A stretch of DNA of 64,000 nucleotides from Blastococcus capsensis (GTDB lineage Bacteria > Actinomycetota > Actinomycetes > Mycobacteriales > Geodermatophilaceae): positions 186,001 through 250,000 of the forward strand of contig NZ_JASNNW010000002.1 of the NCBI RefSeq assembly GCF_030165005.1. The letters are read 5' to 3'. Of this stretch, positions 15,258 through 24,952 are shown one piece after another. Below the pieces are notes generated by a model. It saw only the letters and a list, made by a program, of their open reading frames with translations, had not been told where the DNA came from and searched no databases. The position numbers and the translations under genes were made by a program. How positions within the stretch are numbered: the first letter of the stretch is position 1; each line of letters opens with the position of its first letter.

Positions 15258-15869
15258 GTGGCTGCGCCCGGCGCACCGGCGCCCGACACCTACCTCCGGG
15301 ACGCGGACTGGTACGGCGAGGACCTCTCCGGTCAGGAGCACACCGACGTGGCGTTCAGCGGGGTGGACCTGACCGAGGCCACCGGCACCGGCGTCGTCTT
15401 CACCGGCTGCAGCTTCCACGACTGCCGGTTCAACCTCGCCGGGTTCACCGGCACCGCCTTCGTGAACTGCACGTTCACCGGCTGCTCCTTCTTCTCCGCG
15501 AGCCTCGCCGACTGCAAGCTCGTCGGCGCCACGTTCGACCGCTGCTCGTTCGACCAGCTCACCGTCGACGGCGGGGACTGGTCGTTCGCGATCCTGCCCG
15601 GCGCGGACCTGGGCCGGGCGGCGTTCCGGGGCACCCGGCTGCGCGAGGCCGACCTCACCCGGGTGCGCGCCGCCGGGGCGACCCTGCGCGACGTCGACCT
15701 CTCCGGAGCGGAGTTGCACGAGGCCGACCTCACCGGCGCCGACCTGCGCGGTAGCGACCTCTCCGCGCTCGATCCCCGCGAGGCCCGGCTGGCCGGTGCC
15801 CGGATCGACCTCGCGCAGGCGGTGCAGCTCGCCGCAGCGCTGGGACTGCGGGTCGACGGAGGGGCCTAG
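15258..15869 (+). CDS. Pentapeptide repeat protein
   Basis: A 203-residue protein dominated by A(D/N)LXX-type pentapeptides from about residue 20 to 185 (for example DVDLSGAELHEADLTGADLRG), which should form a right-handed quadrilateral beta-helix. The first half is Cys/Phe-rich (GCSFHDCRFNLAGF, NCTFTGCSFFSASLADC), the second half canonical. Family members such as MfpA and QnrB mimic DNA and protect gyrase, but most pentapeptide proteins have no known role. GTG at 15258 lies 6 nt after the preceding stop, so it belongs to the operon with the two flavoenzymes. The linkage to redox enzymes is unexplained. Confidence 0.88.
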   Translation: MAAPGAPAPDTYLRDADWYGEDLSGQEHTDVAFSGVDLTEATGTGVVFTGCSFHDCRFNLAGFTGTAFVNCTFTGCSFFSASLADCKLVGATFDRCSFDQLTVDGGDWSFAILPGADLGRAAFRGTRLREADLTRVRAAGATLRDVDLSGAELHEADLTGADLRGSDLSALDPREARLAGARIDLAQAVQLAAALGLRVDGGA

Positions 15870-15894
15870 CGGCCCGGGCGACGGAGGGGACCGG

Positions 15895-16017
15895 GTGGAG
15901 CGACGACGCGCAGGGCTGCTCGCCGTGCTCTGCCGCGGAACGCCGGCTGCCCGGCGGGTCGAGCGAGGGGACGTCGTCGCGGCGTTGCCGCTGCTCGTGG
16001 CGGAGCCCGCCGACTGA
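15895..16017 (+). CDS. Possible small protein (40 aa)
   Basis: GTG at 15895 is preceded by a strong Shine-Dalgarno sequence (GGAGGGG about 6 nt upstream) and opens a 40-codon frame starting VERRRAGLLAVLCRG and ending LLVAEPAD. It is Arg-rich at the start and mildly hydrophobic later. There is no recognisable domain, and the location 25 nt after the pentapeptide gene suggests co-transcription. Only the ribosome binding site and position support it. Confidence 0.3.
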   Translation: MERRRAGLLAVLCRGTPAARRVERGDVVAALPLLVAEPAD

Positions 16018-16147
16018 CCGCGCTGTCGCCCGGTCGGGGGCACCGGCAACCCGTGGTGTCGCGGCCGGGGGGCGCGGCGGGATACTGAGCGCCGACGTCA
16101 GCCGTACCGCGCCGTACAGCCGTAACCGATGCGAGGAGTGCACGCTC

Positions 16148-17182
16148 ATGCCCATCGCGACCCCTGAGGTCTACGCCGACATGATCAACCGGGCCAAGGA
16201 GGGCGGCTTCGCCTACCCGGCGATCAACTGCACCTCCTCGGAGACGGTCAACGCGGCGCTGCGCGGCTTCGCCGACGCCGGCAGCGACGGGATCATCCAG
16301 TTCTCCACCGGGGGGGCGGAGTTCGGCTCGGGCACCCGGGTCAAGGACATGGTCACCGGTGCGGTGGCGCTCGCCGAGTTCACCCACGTCGTCGCCGAGA
16401 AGTACCCGGTCAACGTCGCCCTGCACACCGACCACTGCCCCAAGGACAAGCTCGACTCCTACGTCCGCCCGCTGATCGCGCTGTCGAAGGACCGGGTCGA
16501 CGCCGGTCAGGAGCCGCTGTTCCAGTCGCACATGTGGGACGGCTCGGCCATCGAGCTCACGGAGAACCTCGACATCGCCGAGGAGCTCATGGAGAAGTCC
16601 GCCGCGGCCAAGATCGTGCTCGAGCTGGAGATCGGCATCGTCGGCGGCGAGGAGGACGGCGTCGTCGCCGAGATCAACGAGAAGCTCTACACCGCCGACG
16701 GCGACTTCCTGCGCACCGCCCAGCAGCTGGGGCTGGGGGAGCGGGGGGTCTACCTGCTCGCTGCCACCTTCGGCAACGTGCACGGCGTCTACAAGCCGGG
16801 CAACGTGAAGCTCCGCCCCGACGTGCTGCAGCGCGGTCAGGCGCTGGTGGCCGAGGAATTCGACCTGGGCGAGGGCGCCAAGCCGTTCAACCTGGTCTTC
16901 CACGGCGGGTCCGGCTCGGCGGAGTCGGAGATCCGCGAGGCGCTGTCCTACGGCGTCGTGAAGATGAACGTCGACACCGACACCCAGTACGCCTTCACCC
17001 GGCCGATCGCCGGCCACATGTTGAGCAACTACGACGGCGTGCTGAAGATCGACGGCGAGGTCGGCAACAAGAAGGCCTACGACCCGCGCAGCTACCTCAA
17101 GGCCGCCGAGACGAACATGGCCGCCCGCGTCGTCGAGGCCTGCGAACACCTGCTGTCCGCCGGCCAGTCCCAGGGCGCGTGA
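16148..17182 (+). CDS. fba: Fructose-bisphosphate aldolase, class II
   Basis: Catalyses reversible cleavage of fructose 1,6-bisphosphate to DHAP and glyceraldehyde 3-phosphate in glycolysis and gluconeogenesis. The 344-residue length equals the usual actinobacterial class IIA enzyme. Zinc-binding histidines are seen in VALHTDHCPKDKL, the second metal/substrate loop in FGNVHGVYKPGNVKL, and the phosphate-binding loop in VFHGGSGSAESEI. GAGGAG lies about 10 nt upstream of the ATG. The DUF3151 gene follows 80 nt downstream; fba, DUF3151 and purA also lie near each other in other actinobacteria. Confidence 0.97.
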   Translation: MPIATPEVYADMINRAKEGGFAYPAINCTSSETVNAALRGFADAGSDGIIQFSTGGAEFGSGTRVKDMVTGAVALAEFTHVVAEKYPVNVALHTDHCPKDKLDSYVRPLIALSKDRVDAGQEPLFQSHMWDGSAIELTENLDIAEELMEKSAAAKIVLELEIGIVGGEEDGVVAEINEKLYTADGDFLRTAQQLGLGERGVYLLAATFGNVHGVYKPGNVKLRPDVLQRGQALVAEEFDLGEGAKPFNLVFHGGSGSAESEIREALSYGVVKMNVDTDTQYAFTRPIAGHMLSNYDGVLKIDGEVGNKKAYDPRSYLKAAETNMAARVVEACEHLLSAGQSQGA

Positions 17183-17217
17183 GCGTGACCGAGCTCGCGA
17201 GGTCATCAATGAGCACA

Positions 17218-17257
17218 GCCCGCTGCGGAGCAGGACCGACGAGCGCCAGCGAGGAGG
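17218..17257 (+). repeat. Degenerate copy of the GAGCGCCAGCGA intergenic repeat
   Basis: Contains GAGCGCCAGCGA followed by GGAGG, matching the core of the 36-bp repeats at 24848 and 39037. The GAGGAGG at 17251-17257 serves as the ribosome binding site of the DUF3151 gene. Confidence 0.45.
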
Positions 17258-17261
17258 TCGA

Positions 17262-17684
17262 GTGACGCACTCCCACGGCAACCTGCTGGGCGAGCCGCCG
17301 GCCACCCTGCTGCCCCCGACGCCCGAGGCCGACGCCGAACTCGCCGAGGGCGCCACGCTGGCCGAGGCCGCCGCGCACCACCCGACGGTGAGCGCGGTCT
17401 GGGCCGGCCTGGCCGAGGAGGCGCTGAACCGCACCGAGCGGGCCCTCGGCGACACCGTCCAGGCCTACGCCTACGCGCGCACCGGCTACCACCGAGGGCT
17501 GGACGCGCTGCGTCGCAACGGCTGGAAGGGCTACGGCCCGGTGCCGTGGTCGCACGAGCCCAACCGGGGGTTCCTGCGCTGCGTCACCGTGCTGGCGACG
17601 GCGGCCGAGGCGATCGGTGAGACCGCGGAGGCCGAGCGCTGCCGGCAGCTGCTCCGGGACTGCGACCCGGCACTGGGAGCCTGA
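17262..17684 (+). CDS. DUF3151 family protein
   Basis: A 140-residue actinobacterial protein of unknown function. Recognised by the strongly conserved block YAYARTGYHRGLDALRRNGW followed by PVPWSHEPNRGFLR. The fold is probably all-helical and TPR-like (successive Ala/Leu/Glu helices, no membrane segment). GTG at 17262 has GAGGAGG 4 nt upstream, contributed by a degenerate interspersed repeat. Located directly downstream of fba and probably co-transcribed. Confidence 0.88.
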   Translation: MTHSHGNLLGEPPATLLPPTPEADAELAEGATLAEAAAHHPTVSAVWAGLAEEALNRTERALGDTVQAYAYARTGYHRGLDALRRNGWKGYGPVPWSHEPNRGFLRCVTVLATAAEAIGETAEAERCRQLLRDCDPALGA

Positions 17685-17833
17685 CCTCACCTACGGTAAC
17701 CAGGCGTCCGCTCCGAAACCTTCGCTCACCCGTATGAGCGGGGGATCGGCCGAGCAGGTTTGTCATCGGATCGTCATGGTCACCACTCTCCGTACTCGGT
17801 GCCGCTGGGCGCCTGGAACAGAGAGGGAGTCAC

Positions 17834-17977
17834 ATGGCCACGCTGCTCTGGATCCTCGCCGTCGTCCTGGTGGTCGCCGGCATCGTCGCGCTCGTCCGCA
17901 AGCAGATCGTGCCGGGGATCGTGCTGATCGTGCTCGGCCTCCTGGTCGGCCCCGGCGGCGTCAGCCTCTTCACCTGA
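17834..17977 (+). CDS. GPGG-motif small membrane protein (47 aa)
   Basis: A 47-residue protein with two hydrophobic stretches (LLWILAVVLVVAGIVALV and PGIVLIVLGLLVGPGG) around a short basic RKQ loop, ending GPGGVSLFT. The GPGG motif at the end of the second helix defines a group of small actinobacterial membrane proteins of unknown function. GAGGGAG lies just upstream of the ATG. It has its own upstream region with a small hairpin (CGCTCA/TGAGCG near 17725-17743) and is followed by a 13-bp terminator stem shared with the convergent ABC gene. Confidence 0.8.
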   Translation: MATLLWILAVVLVVAGIVALVRKQIVPGIVLIVLGLLVGPGGVSLFT

Positions 17978-17979
17978 GG

Positions 17980-18035
17980 CCCTGCACCCCGAGCTCCGTG
18001 ACCGCCTCAGCGCTCGCCGAGTTCGGGGTGCAGGG
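17980..18035. terminator. 13-bp stem between convergent genes
   Basis: CCCTGCACCCCGA (17980-17992) and TCGGGGTGCAGGG (18023-18035) are perfect reverse complements. The stop codon of the ABC ATPase gene lies in the 30-nt loop, so the minus-strand arm encodes its last residues (HPELGER). Confidence 0.65.
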
Positions 18036-18837
18036 CGGTCAGGGCGTCGGTCAGGGCGTTCAGCCGTTCGCCGCCGGCCATCAGGGCGGTGAGGACGTCG
18101 GCGTCGACGTCGTCCCGGGTGAGGTTGCCGGCCACGTGCCCGTGCGCGAGCAGCAGGAACCGGTCACCGATGAGGTGGGCGTAGCGCGGGTTGTTCGTGA
18201 CGACCACGACCGCCAGCCCCTGCGCCCGTGCGGCGAGGATCGCCTGCCCGAACAGCGTCTGCCGCGCGACCGTGATGGGGGTCTCCGGCTCGTCGATGAT
18301 CAGCGCCCGCGCGCCGAAGTGCAGTGCGCGGGCCACGGCCAGGCTCTGCCGCTCCCCGGCCTGCAGCGCACTCGCCGGCTGATCGGGGTCCAGCCCGGTG
18401 ACGCCGACCCGGGCCATCGCGCGCACGGTGGTCTCGCGGGCCGCGTCCATGTCCAGCCGGCGCAGCGGCCACACCCCGCGGGTCGGCTCCGCGCCGAGGA
18501 AGAAGTTCCGCCAGACCGAGAGCAGCGGGGCGACCGCCAGGTCCGGCCAGACGGTGGCGATGCCGACGTCCCGCGCCTGCCGGGGCGAGCGGAACCGCAC
18601 CGGCTGCCCACCGACCAGCAGTTCACCCTCGTCGTGCCGGCGCAGCCCCGAGAGCACCGAGACCACGGTGGACTTCCCCGACCCGTTCTCGCCGAGGATG
18701 CAGGTGATCTCACCCGCCATCAGGGTCGCGCTGACCCGCGCCAGGGCGGGCACGTTCCCGTGCCGGACGGTGAGCCCGCGCATCTCCAGCCCCGGGGTGG
18801 GGACGGCCGGCTCCGGTGCCGACGAGGCGGTGCTCAC
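18007..18837 (-). CDS. Sugar-type ABC transporter ATPase with degenerate catalytic motifs
   Basis: A 276-residue single-domain ATPase of the ribose/xylose importer type. Walker A is intact (GENGSGKST), and the region [17 protein letters not shown] is nearly the same as in its paralogue at 44035. However, the Q-loop reads ATVWPDL (paralogue ATVYQDL), the signature LQAGERQ (paralogue LSGGERQ), the Walker B extension IIDEPETPI (paralogue ILDEPTSAL), and the switch histidine is asparagine (VVTNNP versus LITHNP). Loss of Q-loop Gln, signature Ser-Gly and H-loop His should abolish or greatly reduce hydrolysis. GTG overlaps the permease stop (GTGA). No substrate-binding protein is adjacent. Confidence 0.85.
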   Translation of the reverse strand: MSTASSAPEPAVPTPGLEMRGLTVRHGNVPALARVSATLMAGEITCILGENGSGKSTVVSVLSGLRRHDEGELLVGGQPVRFRSPRQARDVGIATVWPDLAVAPLLSVWRNFFLGAEPTRGVWPLRRLDMDAARETTVRAMARVGVTGLDPDQPASALQAGERQSLAVARALHFGARALIIDEPETPITVARQTLFGQAILAARAQGLAVVVVTNNPRYAHLIGDRFLLLAHGHVAGNLTRDDVDADVLTALMAGGERLNALTDALTALHPELGER

Positions 18838-19976
18838 GACCGGGGTACCGCCTTCAGCCGGCGGCGCACCACGCCGTTGGCCACCAGTGCGATCAGGAGC
18901 AGCGCGCCCAGCAGCGCCTGGAACCACCGCGGATCCCAGCCGGCGAGCGTGATCCCCTGCCGGGCGACGGCGTACAGCAGGGCGCCGACGGCGGCGCCGA
19001 TCGTCGAGCCGTAGCCACCGGTGAGCAGGCACCCCCCGATCACCGCCACGACGATGAAGTCGATGCCGCTCAGGATGCCCACCGTCCCGCCTGCCTGCAC
19101 GCTCCCGAACCGCACGAGGGTGATGGTGCCGAGCAGCCAGCCCGCGGAGGCGGTGAGGCAGAACAGCGCGACGGTCGTCCGGCGCACCGGCACGCCCAGC
19201 TCGTGCGCGGCCTGACGGGCGCCGCCGCACGCGAACACCGCGTTGCCGAACTTGGTGCGCCACAGCCCCCACGCGGCCAGTGCGGTCAGCGCCAGCCACC
19301 ACAGGACGGACACGCTGAACCGGCCGTTGCCCACCTGCATCGACCCGTCGAAGAGGGTGACCACCGACGACCAGCCCCGCGCCTGGTCGAGGCCGCCGAC
19401 CCGGGTGGCGCCCGCGACCGCCTGCGACCCGGCCTGGGAGGTGCCCTGGAGGATCAGGAAGGTCGCCAGGGTGACCAGGAAGCTGGGCAGACCGGTGTTC
19501 ACCACGAGCACGCCGTTGACCACCCCGACCGAGAGGGCGGCGAGCAGGGAGACGGCCAGCGCCGGGACGGTGCTCCAGCCGGCGACCTCGATGAGCAGCG
19601 CGGTGAGCAGCGAGCTGGCGACGGCGATCACCCCGACCGAGAGGTCGAACTGGCCGGCGACGAGCAGCAGCGCGACCGCGACCCCGCCGATCCCGAGCAG
19701 CGCGGCGGTGTCCAGCACCGTGGCCAGGCCGAACGGGCTCACCAGGCCCGGCGCGGCGAACGCGAAGAATAGGACGACCACCACCAGGCCGACCACGGCG
19801 GGCAGGCTCGGCCGAGCCAGGGCACGGGCCAGGAACGACCGTCGCTGGGGCGCCCGGGCCGGGAGGTGGCCGAACGCGGGCAGGCGGTCGCCGATCACCG
19901 GTACGGCGACCCGACGGGATGGCAGGGCGTCGGCAGCTGGTCCTCCTCGGCGGTCGGATGGCCTTCCAGTGTCCAC
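18834..19976 (-). CDS. Sugar-type ABC transporter permease (RbsC family)
   Basis: A permease of the BPD_transp_2 family, about 380 residues with 9-10 membrane segments. Family landmarks are LLVAGQFDLSVGVIAVASS, NTGLPSFLVTLATFLILQG and [22 protein letters not shown]. It resembles the permease at 42980 along its length. The reading frame is open further upstream to 20090, but an 11-bp terminator hairpin (19998-20034) separates it from the upstream gene, so a start at GTG 19976 or GTG 19898 is likely; neither has a clear ribosome binding site. It is followed by the ATPase with a GTGA overlap. The substrate is unknown and no binding protein is encoded nearby. Confidence 0.8.
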   Translation of the reverse strand: MDTGRPSDRRGGPAADALPSRRVAVPVIGDRLPAFGHLPARAPQRRSFLARALARPSLPAVVGLVVVVLFFAFAAPGLVSPFGLATVLDTAALLGIGGVAVALLLVAGQFDLSVGVIAVASSLLTALLIEVAGWSTVPALAVSLLAALSVGVVNGVLVVNTGLPSFLVTLATFLILQGTSQAGSQAVAGATRVGGLDQARGWSSVVTLFDGSMQVGNGRFSVSVLWWLALTALAAWGLWRTKFGNAVFACGGARQAAHELGVPVRRTTVALFCLTASAGWLLGTITLVRFGSVQAGGTVGILSGIDFIVVAVIGGCLLTGGYGSTIGAAVGALLYAVARQGITLAGWDPRWFQALLGALLLIALVANGVVRRRLKAVPRS

Positions 19977-19997
19977 GACGCGCCCGGCCGGCTGCAG

Positions 19998-20034
19998 GGC
20001 CTCACCGGGATCCGCGAGCGGTACCGGTGAGGCC
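19998..20034. terminator. 11-bp terminator stem
   Basis: GGCCTCACCGG (19998-20008) and CCGGTGAGGCC (20024-20034) are perfect reverse complements. On the minus strand the hairpin follows the conserved hypothetical gene ending at 20042 and precedes the permease gene. Confidence 0.7.
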
Positions 20035-20041
20035 GCTCCGC

Positions 20042-22080
<2,039 letters not shown>

Positions 22081-22085
22081 GTCTC

Positions 22086-22140
22086 TGTCGTCCTCCGGAC
22101 GACACCGCGGCCATGCTGTCTGTCGTCCTGCCGGACGACA
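22086..22140. terminator. Tandem terminator hairpins after purA
   Basis: Two near-identical units each contain TGTCGTCC pairing with GGACGACA (22086-22104 and 22121-22140), and each is followed by CCGCGGCCA. The first begins 6 nt after the purA stop. The ACGACACCGCGGCC string recurs in the purM terminator. The rest of the gap to 22333 holds no gene I can support. Confidence 0.8.
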
Positions 22141-22333
22141 CCGCGGCCAGGTGCCGTCCTTGTTGAGCTGAGCCGTTGCCGGCCCTCCTCAGGGAGGCCT
22201 TCGGCCGCCCTTCGTCAGGACCGCCTCGCGGGGCGGCCTCCGTCACGTCCCGCGACTTGGTGCCGTCCCTGCTGTTCCGCGCGGCTCCTCGCCCCTCCTC
22301 TGGAGACCCTGCGGGCCCCCGTCGTCGGGGCGA

Positions 22334-23359
22334 TCAGACCAGCTGGGCGCTGATGGCGGTGCGGGCCCGGACGGCGTGGTCCGGGGAGTCGGTGATCAGG
22401 CCGTCGACGCCGAGGTTGAGCAGCTGCAGCGCGTCCCCGACGGCGTCGCCGAGAGCGTTCGGGGCGTCCCCGCGGCGCAGGTGAGCCGGCAGGAAGGCGT
22501 TCTCCGCCCGCAGCGTCCAGCAGAACACCGCCAGTTCGGCTGCGTGCGCCTGGTGCACGAGGTGCGGCGTGCCGGTGAGCGCGTGCTCGGCGGCGCTGGC
22601 CAGGACCCGGTCCCGGCTCGGGGCGACCGCCTGGGCGTAGGTGGAGATCTCGCGCAGGCCGGAGGGGGACACCAGGGCATCGCTCGCCGGGGCGTCGCCC
22701 ACGAGCTGGGCCATCTGCGGTCCGCCGTCGCCGAGCCGGGCGCGCAGCTCGCGCAGCACCGACGCGTCGAACGCCTGGATCAGCACCGTGCCGTCGGCGG
22801 TGTCGGCGCCGAGGCGCCGCAGGTCGCCGGCGACCAGTTCGCCCATCGGCAGGCCGAGATCGGCCGCCCACTGCGGGTGCTTGAGCTCGGCGAGCACCCG
22901 CACCTGCCGCTCGGCGGTGGAGCGGCAGCGGGCCAGCTCGACGACATCGGCGAGGGTGAGGATGCCGAACCTGCCGTCGTACGCGGTGTTCGTGGGGCGC
23001 AGCGCCGGCATCCGCTCGACGGCGCGGAGGATGCGCAGCTCGGCGTAGGTGAAGTCCTCGGTGAACCAGCCGGTGCACAGCTCGCCGTCGATGACCTTGG
23101 TGGTGCGGCGGTCGGCGAACTCAGGGTGCTCGGCGACGTCCGTGGACAGCGAGAGCTCGTTCTCGTGTCGGACGACGAGCACGCCGTCGCGGCTGACCAC
23201 CACGTCGGGCTCGATCAGGTCGGCTCCGAGGTCGATGGCCAGCTCGAAGCTGGCCGCGGTGTGCTCCGGCCGGTAGGCCGGGGCTCCGCGGTGTCCGATG
23301 ACGACGGGCCGGGGAAGGCGTGTCACTGGCTTGCTCGCCAACGACTCGGTCGCGCGCAT
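22334..23359 (-). CDS. Glycerophosphodiester phosphodiesterase
   Basis: Hydrolyses deacylated phospholipids to glycerol 3-phosphate and an alcohol. The 341-residue TIM-barrel protein has the N-terminal catalytic signature VIGHRGAPAYRPEHT, then the metal-binding segment ADLIEPDVVVSRDGVLVVRHE, and the later LAELKHPQW and GVDGLITDSPD blocks. No signal peptide, so probably cytoplasmic. ATG at 23359 is preceded by GGGAG very close by; an upstream in-frame GTG is possible. It is divergent from purD across about 195 bp and convergent with purA. No link to purine synthesis is apparent. Confidence 0.92.
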   Translation of the reverse strand: MRATESLASKPVTRLPRPVVIGHRGAPAYRPEHTAASFELAIDLGADLIEPDVVVSRDGVLVVRHENELSLSTDVAEHPEFADRRTTKVIDGELCTGWFTEDFTYAELRILRAVERMPALRPTNTAYDGRFGILTLADVVELARCRSTAERQVRVLAELKHPQWAADLGLPMGELVAGDLRRLGADTADGTVLIQAFDASVLRELRARLGDGGPQMAQLVGDAPASDALVSPSGLREISTYAQAVAPSRDRVLASAAEHALTGTPHLVHQAHAAELAVFCWTLRAENAFLPAHLRRGDAPNALGDAVGDALQLLNLGVDGLITDSPDHAVRARTAISAQLV

Positions 23360-23540
23360 GACTCCCACAACACAGGAATCGGATGAATCAGGGGCGAACT
23401 GGAGGCAACCGGTCGCGCACTTTTCCGGCGGCCCCGGGGCTGACCAGCGAGCATGGGTGCCGGATGTGGTCGAAATCACCTGGTGTGTCTGTGGCTGATG
23501 GGGCGGACCGCCGGGACAGCACTTCTCCGGCGGCGGTCGG

Positions 23541-23546
23541 TAGGGT
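23541..23546 (+). promoter_or_regulatory. -10 element of leaderless purD
   Basis: TAGGGT, the same hexamer as at pyrE, is 8 nt upstream of the purD GTG with no ribosome binding site between. Confidence 0.45.
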
Positions 23547-23554
23547 CGCCGCTC

Positions 23555-24838
23555 GTGCGCGTGCTGGTGATCGGCTCCGGTGCCCGGGAGCACGCCCTGT
23601 GCGTGGCTCTGCAGTCCGACCCTGCGGTGGGTGCGCTCGCCTGCGCGCCCGGGAACGCCGGGACGCGGGGGGTGGCTCCGCCACCGCCCGGCGGGGAGAC
23701 GCTCGTGGTGGCCGACCCGGTGGCGGTGGCCGACGTCGCCCGCGGCTGGTCCGCCGATCTGGTGGTCATCGGGCCGGAGGTCCCGCTGGTGGCCGGTGCG
23801 GCCGACGCGGTCCGGGAGGCGGGCATCGCCTGCTTCGGGCCGTCGGCGCAGGCCGCGCAGCTGGAGGGCAGCAAGTCCTTCGCCAAGCACGTGATGACGG
23901 CGGCCGGCGTCCCGACGGCCCGGTCGTGGGCCGTGGGCGGGGCCCCCGAGCTGGAGACCGCTCTCGACGAGGTCGCGGCCCTCACCGGGGGCGCCCCCTA
24001 CGTCGTCAAGGACGACGGGCTGGCCGCCGGAAAGGGCGTCGTCGTCACCCCCGACCGGGCGGCGGCCGCCGCCCACGGCCGCCGGGTGCTGGACGCCGGC
24101 GGCTCGGTGCTGGTGGAGGAGTACCTCGACGGGCCGGAGGTGTCGCTGTTCGCCGTCACCGACGGGACGACGGTGCTGCCGCTGCTCCCGGCCCAGGACC
24201 ACAAGCGCCGCGACGACGGCGACGCCGGCCCGAACACCGGTGGCATGGGGGCGTACGCGCCCCTGCCATGGGCGCCGGCCGGCCTGGTCGAGGAGGTGTT
24301 GGCCACCGTCCTGCAGCCGACCGTCGACGAGATGGCCCGGCGTGGGGAGCCGTTCTCCGGCCTGCTCTACGCCGGGCTGGCGCTGACCTCGCGCGGCGTG
24401 CGCGTGGTGGAGTTCAACGCGCGGTTCGGCGACCCGGAGACGCAGGTCGTGCTGCCGCTGCTGGAGAACCCGCTGGCCGGGCTGCTGCACGCCGCCGCGA
24501 CCGGGGAGCTCGCCGGGCACCCGCCACTGCGCTGGCGGAACGGGGCGGCGGTGACCGTCGTCGTCGCCGCGCCGGGATACCCGGAGGCGCCGCGGACCGG
24601 CGACCCGATCACCGGCGCGGACGGCGACGGCGTGCTGCACGCCGGGACCACGGTGAACCCGGAGGGCACGGTGCTCTCCGCCGGCGGCCGCGTCCTGGCG
24701 GTCACCGCGGTGGGCGCGGACCTGGCCGCGGCCCGGCAGGCCGCCTACGAACGGGTCGCCGGGGTGCGGCTCGCCGACGCGCACTGGCGCACCGACATCG
24801 CGCTGGCCGCCGTCGAGGGCCGGGTCGCCGTCGGCTGA
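23555..24838 (+). CDS. purD: Phosphoribosylamine-glycine ligase (GAR synthetase)
   Basis: An ATP-grasp enzyme for step 2 of purine synthesis: phosphoribosylamine plus glycine gives GAR. The 427-residue protein starts with [18 protein letters not shown], contains the ATP-grasp segments [16 protein letters not shown] and [15 protein letters not shown], and the family signature [17 protein letters not shown] at 23555 is chosen because the family N-terminus starts there and a -10 hexamer lies 8 nt upstream, indicating leaderless transcription. Downstream lies a 36-bp interspersed repeat and then the convergent AI-2E family gene. Confidence 0.96.
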   Translation: MRVLVIGSGAREHALCVALQSDPAVGALACAPGNAGTRGVAPPPPGGETLVVADPVAVADVARGWSADLVVIGPEVPLVAGAADAVREAGIACFGPSAQAAQLEGSKSFAKHVMTAAGVPTARSWAVGGAPELETALDEVAALTGGAPYVVKDDGLAAGKGVVVTPDRAAAAAHGRRVLDAGGSVLVEEYLDGPEVSLFAVTDGTTVLPLLPAQDHKRRDDGDAGPNTGGMGAYAPLPWAPAGLVEEVLATVLQPTVDEMARRGEPFSGLLYAGLALTSRGVRVVEFNARFGDPETQVVLPLLENPLAGLLHAAATGELAGHPPLRWRNGAAVTVVVAAPGYPEAPRTGDPITGADGDGVLHAGTTVNPEGTVLSAGGRVLAVTAVGADLAAARQAAYERVAGVRLADAHWRTDIALAAVEGRVAVG

Positions 24839-24847
24839 CAGCCGCGT

Positions 24848-24883
24848 GAGCATCGCAGGGAGCGCCAGCGACCGAGGAGCGGA
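24848..24883 (+). repeat. 36-bp interspersed intergenic repeat, copy 1
   Basis: This 36-bp sequence, running from GAGCATCGCAGG to ACCGAGGAGCGGA, is identical to 39037-39072. It lies 10 nt after the purD stop in the gap between convergent genes. Similarity continues weakly beyond the identical core (GAGGGCGG, GCCGA, then AATG). Confidence 0.85.
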
Positions 24884-24952
24884 GGGCGGCGCGGAAGCCG
24901 ACGAATGTCACCCTGCCGACCGACCGCCGTCCCGGGGCTGTCCGGCGCCTCG

